A stretch of 64,000 nucleotides of DNA from contig JAKOZT010000065.1 of NCBI GenBank assembly GCA_029779845.1, positions 1-64,000 on the forward strand, in the 5' to 3' direction. The position numbers were made by a program, and so were the translations under genes. Positions within the stretch are counted from its first letter, which is position 1, and each line of letters opens with the position of its first letter. This document shows, in pieces, positions 56,580 through 64,000 of the stretch. Source of the DNA: Pseudomonadota bacterium. GTDB lineage: Bacteria; Pseudomonadota; Gammaproteobacteria; Burkholderiales; Burkholderiaceae_C. The notes under the pieces are model-generated. The model worked only from the letters and a program-made list of their open reading frames with translations, did no database searches and was not told the origin of the DNA.

Positions 56580-58460
56580 GTGTTCCGATTCTTCGAGCGA
56601 CTCGTCGACCCCCATCCCGCCGCCGAGCCGGGTGGCGACCCGCCCAAGGGCCTGATCGCCTTCGTCTGGCACTGCACCGAGGGCATGCGGCCGCACATCG
56701 CGGTGATGACGGCGGCCACGGCGCTGATCGGCGTGTTCGAGGCGGCGCTGTTCGGCTTCCTCGGCAAGGTGGTCGACTGGCTGGCGCAGGCCACGCCGGC
56801 CACGCTGTTCAGCCAGCACGGCGGCGCGCTCGCGCTGCTGGGCGCGGTGCTGGCCGCGAGCCTGGTGCTGGTGGCCCTGCAGACGCTGATCAAGCACCAG
56901 TCGCTGGCGGGCAACTTCCCGATGCGGCTGCGCTGGAACTTCCACCGCCGCATGCTCGGCCAGAGCATGGCCTTCTACCAGGACGAGTTCGCCGGCCGCG
57001 TCTCGGCCAAGGTGATGCAGACGGCGCTGGCGGTGCGCGACACCGTGCTGCTGGTCACCGACATCCTGGTCTTCGTGGTGATCTATTTCGTCACGATGGT
57101 GATCATGGCGGGCAGCTTCGACGCCTGGATGCTGCTGCCCTTCCTCGGCTGGATGCTGCTGTACGGCATCGCCACCGCCTACTTCGTGCCGCGCCTGGCC
57201 AAGGTGGCGCAGGCGCAGGCCGACGCGCGCTCGCTGATGACCGGGCGCATCACCGACGCGTACACCAACATCGCCACCGTCAAGCTGTTCTCGCACGGCA
57301 GGCGCGAGGCCGGCTACGCGCGCTCGGCGATGGAGGAGTTCCTCGTCACCGTGCACGGCCAGATGCGGCTGGTCAGCGGCTTCGAGATCGTGAACCACGC
57401 GCTGTCGATGGCGCTGGTGGCCTCCACCACCGGCATGGCGCTGTGGCTGTGGACGCGCGGCCAGGTGGGCGCCGGCGCGGTGGCGGCGGCCACCGCGATG
57501 GCGCTGCGGCTGAACGGCATCTCGCACTGGATCATGTGGGAGCTGGCATCCCTCTTCGAGCACGTCGGCACGGTGCAGGACGGCATCAACACGCTGGCGC
57601 GGCCGCACCGCGTGGTCGACCGGCCCGATGCGCAGCCGCTGGCGGTGACGCGCGGCGAGATCCGCTTCGAGGCGGTCGACTTCGACTACGGGCGCGCGCG
57701 CGACGCGCAGGACACCGCGCCGCGCGTGATCGAGAAGCTCTCGCTCGTCATCCGCCCCGGCGAGAAGATCGGCCTGGTGGGGCGCTCGGGCGCGGGCAAG
57801 TCGACCATCGTCAACCTGCTGCTGCGCTTCTACGACATCGAAGCCGGCCGCATCCTGATCGACGGCCAGGACATCGCCGCGGTGACGCAGGATTCCTTGC
57901 GCGCGCAGGTCGGCATGGTGACGCAGGACACCTCGCTGCTGCACCGCTCGGTGCGCGACAACGTCCTCTACGGCCGCCCCGATGCCGACGACGCGCAGAT
58001 GATCGCGGCGGCGCGGCGCGCCGAGGCGCACGAGTTCGTACAGGGCCTGACCGACCCGAAGGGCCGCCAGGGCTATGACGCGCACGTGGGCGAGCGCGGC
58101 GTCAAGCTCTCCGGCGGGCAGCGCCAGCGCATCGCGATCGCGCGCGTGATGCTCAAGGACGCGCCCATCCTGCTGCTCGACGAGGCCACCAGCGCGCTCG
58201 ACAGCGAGGTCGAGGCGGCGATCCAGGAGAGCCTCTATCGGCTGATGGAGGGTAAGACGGTGGTGGCGATCGCGCACCGGCTGTCGACCATCGCCGCGAT
58301 GGACCGCCTGATCGTGCTCGACAAGGGCCGCATCGTCGAGGAGGGCGACCACCGCAGCCTGCTGGCGCGCGGCGGCATCTACGCGCGGCTGTGGGCGCAC
58401 CAGAGCGGCGGCTTCCTCGGCGAGGACGTGGGCGACGAGGACGAGCTGGTGCCGGCCTAG
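56580..58460 (+). CDS. ABC exporter, fused permease-ATPase
   Basis: A 626-residue half-size exporter of the MsbA/multidrug type. An N-terminal domain with six membrane helices (residues about 40-330) is followed by an ATPase with Walker A GRSGAGKST, signature KLSGGQRQRIAIARV and Walker B ILLLDEATSALDS. Start chosen as GTG 56580, giving VFRFFERLVDPHP, the usual start for this subfamily; no ATG fits. It works as a homodimer; the substrate is unknown. It is monocistronic or joined to the 58528 gene. Confidence 0.92.
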   Translation: MFRFFERLVDPHPAAEPGGDPPKGLIAFVWHCTEGMRPHIAVMTAATALIGVFEAALFGFLGKVVDWLAQATPATLFSQHGGALALLGAVLAASLVLVALQTLIKHQSLAGNFPMRLRWNFHRRMLGQSMAFYQDEFAGRVSAKVMQTALAVRDTVLLVTDILVFVVIYFVTMVIMAGSFDAWMLLPFLGWMLLYGIATAYFVPRLAKVAQAQADARSLMTGRITDAYTNIATVKLFSHGRREAGYARSAMEEFLVTVHGQMRLVSGFEIVNHALSMALVASTTGMALWLWTRGQVGAGAVAAATAMALRLNGISHWIMWELASLFEHVGTVQDGINTLARPHRVVDRPDAQPLAVTRGEIRFEAVDFDYGRARDAQDTAPRVIEKLSLVIRPGEKIGLVGRSGAGKSTIVNLLLRFYDIEAGRILIDGQDIAAVTQDSLRAQVGMVTQDTSLLHRSVRDNVLYGRPDADDAQMIAAARRAEAHEFVQGLTDPKGRQGYDAHVGERGVKLSGGQRQRIAIARVMLKDAPILLLDEATSALDSEVEAAIQESLYRLMEGKTVVAIAHRLSTIAAMDRLIVLDKGRIVEEGDHRSLLARGGIYARLWAHQSGGFLGEDVGDEDELVPA

Positions 58461-58527
58461 GGATTCGCGCCGGGCGGGCACTTGGGCACAGTGGCGCCCC
58501 TTGCCAACCGCCCAGCCCTGCTTCCCG

Positions 58528-59259
58528 ATGGCCACGATGACCTACCGTTTCGCGCACCGCCTGGTGCCATCACCCGCTTCGGCCGCGCCCCCCGCGCCGG
58601 TGGACGAGCGGCCGCGCATCGCGGTGGTCGGCGCGGCCGGGGCCACCGGCCAGCATGCGGTGCGCCAGGCGCTCGCGCTCGGGCACCGCGTCACCGCGCT
58701 GGTGGCCGAGCCGGCGCGCTGGGCGCTGGCGCACGATGCGCTCGAGGTGGTGCACGCCGATCCGCTGGCTCCGGCCAGCCTGCGCGGCGTGCTGGAGGGC
58801 CACGACGCGGTGCTGTGCATGGTCGGCCACAAGCCCGAGTCGCGCGAGGCGCGCGCCGCCTTGCAGCGCCGTACGCCGCCGCAGGCGGCCCAGGCCACGC
58901 GCCACCTCGTCGCCGCGATGGCCGAGGCCGGCGTGGCGCGCCTGGTGCTGATGGGCGCGGCCGGCGTCGGCAACTCGGTGGCCGCCGGCACGCTCGGCCT
59001 GGGCCGCTGGCTGCACTGGCTGCTGCCCGAGGTGATGGCCGACAAGGAGCGCCAGGAGGCGCTGGTGCGCGGCAGCGCGCTGCGCTGGACGGTGCTGCGC
59101 CCGGCGCGGCTGTCGCATGCGCCTTCGGGCGCCGACCTGCACGTCGGCGAGAACCTGCGCTGGGGCTGGCGCGCCATCCCGCGCGAAGATCTGGCCGCGC
59201 TGATGGTGCGGCTGGCGACCGACACGGCGTCGGTCGGCAAGGTGCTGACGGTGGCGTGA
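58528..59259 (+). CDS. NAD(P)-binding atypical SDR (NmrA-like)
   Basis: A 243-residue Rossmann protein of the NAD(P)H-binding/NmrA type. The dinucleotide motif is IAVVGAAGATGQHAVRQALA at about residues 31-50, preceded by a Pro/Ala-rich stretch. LVLMGAAGVGNS and the LRWTVLRPARLS segment are typical. There is no YxxxK catalytic pair, so it may be a redox sensor or epimerase-like protein. ATG 58528 was chosen; an upstream TTG would add nine residues. Confidence 0.85.
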   Translation: MATMTYRFAHRLVPSPASAAPPAPVDERPRIAVVGAAGATGQHAVRQALALGHRVTALVAEPARWALAHDALEVVHADPLAPASLRGVLEGHDAVLCMVGHKPESREARAALQRRTPPQAAQATRHLVAAMAEAGVARLVLMGAAGVGNSVAAGTLGLGRWLHWLLPEVMADKERQEALVRGSALRWTVLRPARLSHAPSGADLHVGENLRWGWRAIPREDLAALMVRLATDTASVGKVLTVA

Positions 59260-59457
59260 GCGCCGCCGCCGCGTGCATCGTTCACATCGGAGGTAGGGGG
59301 ATTCGCATCCCTCGTCGTCGGGGCGCGCTGTCGGTGCGTTTCCTACACAGTGCATAGCTGCAGGAGGACAGACAGTCGAGGCGGCCTTCCCTGGCGAGCC
59401 CCCGGCGCACTGTCTAACTTTGTGACCGTGCCAACCACTGTTGCAGGAGATCGCAAC

Positions 59458-59673
59458 ATGAACACAGCCAAGATGCCCCTGATGGCGATGTGTGGCTACG
59501 AGCTGCGCTTCCAGTCGCTGTTCAACGAAGGCCGCGCGCTGGCCTTCCCGTGCGATGCGCAGGGCCATGTCGACATGGACGCGCTCAGCGAGCGCGCCCG
59601 CGGCAACTACCTCTACGCGCGTGCGGTCGTCGGGCGCGAATACGCGACGCCGGCGGTGCAGCGCCGGCACTGA
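59458..59673 (+). CDS. Small conserved hypothetical protein
   Basis: A 71-residue soluble protein (MCGYELRFQSLFNEGRALAF, then DMDALSERARGNYLYARAVV) that I believe is conserved in Burkholderiales. No function is known to me. GCAGGAG precedes the ATG at normal spacing and the sequence lacks low-complexity bias, supporting real coding. It converges on the TIR gene with 9 bp between the stops. The 198-bp gap upstream (59260-59457) shows no other feature. Confidence 0.7.
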   Translation: MNTAKMPLMAMCGYELRFQSLFNEGRALAFPCDAQGHVDMDALSERARGNYLYARAVVGREYATPAVQRRH

Positions 59674-59682
59674 ACGCGAAGC

Positions 59683-61113
59683 TCAGCGCCCCGGCGCCTT
59701 GCGCAATTGCGCGAGCAGCTGCGCCGTGGCGCGCGACAGCCGCGTGTCCTCCTTCGCGGCTGCCTGCTCGGCGCTCAGCGCCTCGAGCGCGGCGAGCGCT
59801 TCCTCCTGCCGGCCGGCGCGCGCGCGCAGCAGCGCCAGCGCGAACCGATGCAGCGGCCGGCGCTCCGCCACCAGTTGCTCCTGCGGATAAAGCCATTCGA
59901 ACGTCGCCAGCGCATCGGCCGGGCTGAGGAAGGCCAGCAGGTACTCGCGCTCGGGCTCGGAGGCGAGCAGGCCCCAGTCGATCAGGCGGCGCCACACCAG
60001 GTCGCGCTGCGAGGTGTCGGGCTGCTCGCCGGCGGCGCGCATCTGGTTGATCACCTCCAGCGCATAACCGTTCAGCTCGCCGCGCAGCGAGGCGATCGCG
60101 AACTGCATGCGGCGCAGCCAGGGCCGCTCGCGCGTGCTCCTGGCGGCGGCCTCCAGATGCTGGCGCACCGCGGCGTCGAGCGTGCCGCCCTGCCACACCA
60201 GCCAGTGCGCCCACATCGTGTGGGCGTAGACGTTGTCGGCGTCGTCGGCCAGCGCGCTGCGGTACAGCGCGGTGGGGTCGGCGCCGGCGCCGCCGTCGCG
60301 GCTGCGCAGGAACTCGGCCCAGCCGAGGTGCGCCTGCAGATCGGCGCGCCGCTCGCCGCTGGCGAACGCGAGGCCCTGCGCCAGCACCGGCTGGATGGTC
60401 GCCACCAGCGCGCTGAAGCTCTCCTTGTCGCCGGCCACGCGCGCCTCGCGCAGCCAGCGCATGCCGCAGTCCTCGCGCGCGATGCGCACCGCGTCGTCGG
60501 TGGGGCGCTTGTCGGCCATCGCTTCGAGCTGCTTCCACGCCACCGCGTGGCTGCCCGATTCGCACAGCTGCACCGCGGCGCTCAGTTCGGCGGCCGCGCG
60601 CTCGCGCTGCACGCGCTCGGCGGCGCGCTGCTCCTCGGCGCGCTGCTGCACGATGAACAGCGCGCCGGCCAGCAGCGCCAGCGCCAGCGTGCCGATCAGC
60701 CAGCCCCACAGCGGCAGCCGGCTGCGCAGGCGCGCCACCGCGGCCACCGTCTCGGCCACCAGGTCGCCCTTGGGTTGCAGCAGCGTCACCGCGCGCAGGT
60801 AGGGCGGGATGTCCTCGATCGGCGTCGGCTGCGCCAGCACCGGCAGCACGTGGCCGCCGGGGCGGCGCCAGCGGCGCTGCGCGAGGTCGAGTTCGGTGAG
60901 CGCGTAGCTGCCCGGGCGGATGGCGCGCGGCGTGACCAGGAACACCATCGCGTCGGAGGATTCGATCGCCTCGCGCAGCATCTCGTGGTAGGGCTCGCCC
61001 TCCTTCAGCTCGGCGCGGTCGGTGAAGACGTCGTGGCCCTCGGATTCGAGCGCGAGGCGCAGACGCTCGGCCAGATCCTTCTGGTCGGAGGGGTAGGAGA
61101 TGAACAGCTTCAC
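59683..61113 (-). CDS. TIR domain-transmembrane protein with helical repeat C-terminus
   Basis: A 476-residue protein. Residues 1-110 are a TIR domain: start [35 protein letters not shown], and [16 protein letters not shown], with Glu74 at the position of the catalytic NADase Glu. A single membrane helix spans about residues 135-155, followed by a Glu/Arg-rich coiled stretch (156-175) and about 300 residues of TPR-like helices. GTG 61113 was chosen because homology begins there. Bacterial TIR proteins act in antiphage defence or as virulence factors, but standalone membrane forms may be signalling scaffolds. No defence partner gene is adjacent. Confidence 0.85.
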   Translation of the reverse strand: MKLFISYPSDQKDLAERLRLALESEGHDVFTDRAELKEGEPYHEMLREAIESSDAMVFLVTPRAIRPGSYALTELDLAQRRWRRPGGHVLPVLAQPTPIEDIPPYLRAVTLLQPKGDLVAETVAAVARLRSRLPLWGWLIGTLALALLAGALFIVQQRAEEQRAAERVQRERAAAELSAAVQLCESGSHAVAWKQLEAMADKRPTDDAVRIAREDCGMRWLREARVAGDKESFSALVATIQPVLAQGLAFASGERRADLQAHLGWAEFLRSRDGGAGADPTALYRSALADDADNVYAHTMWAHWLVWQGGTLDAAVRQHLEAAARSTRERPWLRRMQFAIASLRGELNGYALEVINQMRAAGEQPDTSQRDLVWRRLIDWGLLASEPEREYLLAFLSPADALATFEWLYPQEQLVAERRPLHRFALALLRARAGRQEEALAALEALSAEQAAAKEDTRLSRATAQLLAQLRKAPGR

Positions 61114-61228
61114 GTGGGGCGGGGGCGCTCGAAGGGGCGTGCGATTGTGGTGCGCATCGGGGCGTGGCGCAACGCGGCTACGATGCGCGCTCGCGGCGCC
61201 GCTGCCCATCCCTATTCGCATCGCATTC

Positions 61229-62149
61229 ATGGCCACCAGCCTGCTCGCCCTGCTCGACGACATCGCCAGCGTGCTCGACGACGTGGCCGTGCTCTCCAAG
61301 CTCGCCGCCAAGAAGACCGCCGGCGTGCTCGGCGACGATCTCGCGCTCAACGCGCAGCAGGTCGCGGGCGTCAGCGCCGATCGCGAGCTGCCGGTGGTGT
61401 GGGCGGTGGCGCGTGGCTCGCTCGTCAACAAGGCGATCCTGGTGCCGGCGGCGCTGGCGATCAGCGCGCTGCTGCCGATGCTGATCACGCCGCTGCTGAT
61501 GGCCGGCGGCGCCTTCCTGTGCTACGAAGGCTTCGAGAAGATCGCCCACAAGCTGCTGCAGGACGCGCACGAGGGCGCAGCGCGCAAGGCCGAACTGGCG
61601 AAGGCGCTGGCCGATCCGTCGCTGGATCTCGTGGCCCTGGAGAAGGACAGGATCAAGGGCGCGGTGCGCACCGACTTCATTCTCTCGGCCGAGATCATCG
61701 CGATCACGCTGGGCACCGTCGCCGGCGAGCCGCTGGCGACGCAGGCCCCGGTGGTGGCTGGCATCGCGCTGCTGATGACCGCGGGCGTCTACGGCGTGGT
61801 GGCCGGCATCGTCAAGCTCGACGACCTGGGCCTGTGGCTGAGTCGCGGCGCCAGCGCGGCGGCGCGCGCGCTGGGCCGCGCCATCCTGGCCGCCGCGCCC
61901 TGGCTGATGAAGCTGCTGTCGATCGCCGGCACGGCGGCGATGTTCCTCGTCGGCGGCGGCATCCTGGTGCACGGCATCGCGCCGCTGCACCATGCGATCG
62001 AGACCTGGGCGCAGGGCTCGGGCGCGGCCGCCGCGCTGCTGCCCACGCTGGCCGACGCTCTGATCGGCGTCGTTGCCGGCGCGCTGGTGCTGGCCGGCGT
62101 GAGCTTGTTCCGCCGCTTGTCAGCCTTGCGTGGCGCTCGCCCGGAATAA
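61229..62149 (+). CDS. DUF808 (YedI-like) membrane protein
   Basis: A 306-residue inner-membrane protein of the DUF808/YedI family. It starts [20 protein letters not shown], with [20 protein letters not shown] and a [19 protein letters not shown] segment, and has about five to six membrane helices. Function is unknown. ATG 61229 begins the family homology. It is divergent from the TIR gene with a 115-bp gap that must contain both promoters. Confidence 0.9.
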   Translation: MATSLLALLDDIASVLDDVAVLSKLAAKKTAGVLGDDLALNAQQVAGVSADRELPVVWAVARGSLVNKAILVPAALAISALLPMLITPLLMAGGAFLCYEGFEKIAHKLLQDAHEGAARKAELAKALADPSLDLVALEKDRIKGAVRTDFILSAEIIAITLGTVAGEPLATQAPVVAGIALLMTAGVYGVVAGIVKLDDLGLWLSRGASAAARALGRAILAAAPWLMKLLSIAGTAAMFLVGGGILVHGIAPLHHAIETWAQGSGAAAALLPTLADALIGVVAGALVLAGVSLFRRLSALRGARPE

Positions 62150-62181
62150 TGAGCGGCGACAACGATCATGGAGGAGACAAG

Positions 62182-62772
62182 GTGCAGCGCATCCCGACGA
62201 GACAACGCATGGCCGCCGCGATCGCGGCCGTGCTGATCGCAGCCGCGGCGCAGGCCGCACCCACCGGCACGAAGTTCGAGCCGCAGCTGGAAGTGCAGGG
62301 CGCGAAGCTGCAGCTCAACGGCGCGGGCACGCGCTACAAGGCGATCTTCAAGGTGTACGACATGGGTCTGTACACGACGAAGAAGGTTTCCAGCGCCGCC
62401 GAGCTGCTGGCGCTGCCCGGGCCGAAGCGCCTGCAGTTCACCGCGCTGCGCGAGTTGCCCGGCACCGACCTCGGGCGGCTGTTCCTCAAGGGCATCAACG
62501 ACAACTCGCCGAAGGACCGCGTGCAGCGCCACGCGCTGGCCAGCACGCGGCTGATCGAGGTGTTCTCGGGCCGCTCGAAGATGCTGCCGGGCGAGTCCTT
62601 CGCGATGGAGTTCGTGCCCGGCAAGGGCACGATGTTCTACATCCTCGGCAAGCCGCAGGGCGAGCCGGTCGGCGACGACGAGTTCTTCCAGATGGTGCTG
62701 AAGATCTGGGTCGGCGAGTCGCCCGCCGATGCGCAGCTGCGCGACGCGCTGCTCGGGCTCGACAAGGAGTAG
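62182..62772 (+). CDS. Chalcone-isomerase-like secreted protein
   Basis: A 196-residue protein of the bacterial chalcone isomerase-like family (usually not isomerases; some bind fatty acids). A signal peptide ends near residue 27 (AQA/APTGTKFEP). The domain has KVYDMGLYTTKKVSSAAELL, RLQFTALRELPGTDLGRLFL and FYILGKPQGEPVGDDEFFQM. GTG 62182 was chosen because GGAGGAGACAAG lies just upstream; ATG 62158 would displace it. It converges on the cold-shock/DUF1294 gene. Confidence 0.85.
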   Translation: MQRIPTRQRMAAAIAAVLIAAAAQAAPTGTKFEPQLEVQGAKLQLNGAGTRYKAIFKVYDMGLYTTKKVSSAAELLALPGPKRLQFTALRELPGTDLGRLFLKGINDNSPKDRVQRHALASTRLIEVFSGRSKMLPGESFAMEFVPGKGTMFYILGKPQGEPVGDDEFFQMVLKIWVGESPADAQLRDALLGLDKE

Positions 62773-62795
62773 CGCCCCTCAGCGCGCCGCGGCGT

Positions 62796-63443
62796 TCAAT
62801 GCGCCGGTGCGCTGTACAGCCACAGCGCCAGCGCCGCCCAGTGCAGCGCCACCGTGGCCCAGTAGACCTTGCGGAACGCCTCCTTGGCCGACTTGTGGCG
62901 CAGCAGGCGCTGCGCCAGCCAGCCGCCCGGCCAGCCGCCGATCAGCCCGGCGGCGTGCAGCACTGCCTCGGGCGTGCGCCGCTGGCCGTGCTGCGCCGCG
63001 AACTTGTCGCGCCAGTAGAGGTAGAAGGCCAGCACGCTGAGCAGCGGCACCGACAGCGCCAGCGGCACGGGCAGGCGCTGCGTCCACGCCGCCCAGGCCA
63101 GCACGCCGAGGTAGAGCGGCACCAGCAGCCCCATCGCGCGCATCTCGGCGATCACGTGCGGCGGCGGCGCGCGGCGGCTGCCGTCGCGCCGCCGCGGCAG
63201 CTCGGCCGGCAGCGCGCCGCGGCGCGTGTCGACGTAGTCGAGCGGCGCCAGCGCCATCGCGCGCGGCCCCTTGCCGCCGACGTGGATCTCCTCGTAGCGC
63301 ACCTGCAGGCCCTCGCTCGGCGCGGTGCTGCCGCCGCGGAAGTCGCGGATGTGGAAGAACACGTCGGCCGTGGTGCCTGCGGCGCGCACGAAACCGTAGC
63401 CGTGTTCGGCGTCCCAGCGGACGATGGTGCCCTGCTTGTTCAT
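62796..63443 (-). CDS. Cold-shock domain-DUF1294 fusion membrane protein
   Basis: A 215-residue protein. Residues 1-70 are a cold-shock/OB nucleic-acid-binding domain (KQGTIVRWDAEHGYGFVRAA with RNP1-like GYGFVR, then DVFFHIRDF as RNP2). A basic linker follows, then DUF1294 with two to three membrane helices and GWPGGWLAQRLLRHKSAKEA near the end. This fusion is widespread in proteobacteria; it may tether RNA binding to the membrane. It lies between the convergent chalcone-isomerase-like gene and the DUF2726 gene. Confidence 0.9.
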   Translation of the reverse strand: MNKQGTIVRWDAEHGYGFVRAAGTTADVFFHIRDFRGGSTAPSEGLQVRYEEIHVGGKGPRAMALAPLDYVDTRRGALPAELPRRRDGSRRAPPPHVIAEMRAMGLLVPLYLGVLAWAAWTQRLPVPLALSVPLLSVLAFYLYWRDKFAAQHGQRRTPEAVLHAAGLIGGWPGGWLAQRLLRHKSAKEAFRKVYWATVALHWAALALWLYSAPAH

Positions 63444-63516
63444 GCGGCGTGCATGCTGCCAGCGCGCGGGCGCGGCCGTGTTGCCCGGCGTAGCGCCGTG
63501 TAGCGGCGTGTAGCCT

Positions 63517-64000
63517 TCAGGGGCGCGGCGCGGCGCCGCGCGGGGCGAGCGCGTCGAGATCGTCGAAGTAGTCCGACGACACCGGCTCGAGCTGCGGCGT
63601 CGCCGCCGCGAAGGCGTCGCCCTCGTGCAGCACCTCCATCATCTCGGGCACCGGCAGCATGCGCTTGCCGTGCGGGCCGACCAGTTCCTCCTCGACCTCC
63701 ACGCCCTGCTCGCGGAAGAGGGCGCGCACTTCGGCCGCGCTCGGAAGCGCCTCCGCGTTCCAGTGCAGCACGCGCACGCCGGCGGCCTGCAACACCTGCG
63801 TCATGCGCTCGTGGCGGCGGATGCTGCGCTCGGACTGGGCGGCGCTGCGCATGTCGACCACCGCCACCACGCGCGAGCTTTTGTCACACACCAGCAGGTC
63901 GACGGTGAGGCGGCCGACGCGCGTCAGCCAGTCGCTGTACGAGTGGCGCGTCGGCACGCTGATGAAGCGCGCCAGCGGCACCTGCGCCAGCACCAGCCGG
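63517..64000 (-). CDS. DUF2726 family protein, cut by window edge
   Basis: The C-terminal 158 or more residues of a DUF2726 protein; the frame is open to 64000, so the true start lies outside. The domain is seen as SVPTRHSYSDWLTRVGRLTVDLLVCDKSS (quoted in part), VVAVVDMRSAAQSERSIRRH and VLQAAGVRVLHWNAEALPS, a restriction-endonuclease-like fold of uncertain activity. A GTG at 63993 is in frame but homology continues past it. The gene is upstream of the cold-shock/DUF1294 gene on the same strand. Confidence 0.8.
   Translation of the reverse strand, partial: RLVLAQVPLARFISVPTRHSYSDWLTRVGRLTVDLLVCDKSSRVVAVVDMRSAAQSERSIRRHERMTQVLQAAGVRVLHWNAEALPSAAEVRALFREQGVEVEEELVGPHGKRMLPVPEMMEVLHEGDAFAAATPQLEPVSSDYFDDLDALAPRGAAPRP

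Overview
The window looks like a chromosomal segment of a high-GC betaproteobacterium, most likely Burkholderiales from the Rubrivivax/Leptothrix/Roseateles side of the order. The grounds are very high GC with GC-ending codons, a Burkholderiales-type trimeric porin, PuuD-type membrane urate oxidase, CcoG, DUF3079 and DUF4397 proteins, and copies of the intergenic repeat family whose core is TTCGACAAGCTCAG. I see no rRNA, tRNA, CRISPR array, prophage or intact insertion sequence.

Layout. 375-2503 (minus): trehalose synthesis, otsB-otsA. 2681-10250 (plus): the urea ABC importer urtABCDE, split after urtB by a NERD-domain helicase on the other strand; urtA and urtC each have a near-identical upstream promoter element. 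10251-16613: a mixed accessory stretch with a DUF4397 lipoprotein, a glutathione S-transferase, an unrecognised three-gene XRE cassette, a frameshifted regulator remnant, TauE/SafE exporter facing a LysR regulator, and a Dyp-type peroxidase. 16653-19058 (minus): cytochrome c peroxidase, a Fur/Irr-like regulator, and an orphan ureD.

19297-33990: a catabolic island. On the minus strand are a branched-chain-amino-acid-type (Liv) ABC importer, a quinone-oxidoreductase-like enzyme, a DJ-1/PfpI protein, an ACAD10/LvaA-like acyl-CoA kinase and a short-chain dehydrogenase that has lost its middle, with a giant MalT-type LuxR regulator. Divergently on the plus strand are an acyl-CoA ligase and an acyl-CoA dehydrogenase. 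Together they suggest uptake and CoA-dependent breakdown of a carboxylic acid, possibly a hydroxy or keto acid.

34083-43105: a compact urate-degradation locus. A GntR regulator, allantoinase, a fused OHCU decarboxylase-allantoate amidohydrolase and an M20 hydrolase form a 4-bp-overlap operon on the minus strand; uraH, puuD, a porin and an NCS2 urate/xanthine permease lie on the plus strand. Two palindromes sharing TGTATACA sit at the two promoter regions. Urea formed downstream would connect to the Urt importer and UreD.

43148-46775: NsrR regulator, a repeat cluster, an NsrR-like site in front of ccoG, DUF3079, a glycine-zipper lipoprotein and an HNH nuclease. 46948-55899 (plus): a TetR-controlled beta-oxidation operon (acyl-CoA dehydrogenase, DUF2147, HAD/enoyl-CoA hydratase fusion, thiolase, enoyl-CoA hydratase, SGNH hydrolase, SDR). 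56063-64000: cupin, DUF1810 remnant, ABC exporter, NAD-binding protein, a TIR-transmembrane protein, DUF808, chalcone-isomerase-like protein, a cold-shock/DUF1294 fusion, and a DUF2726 protein cut by the window edge.
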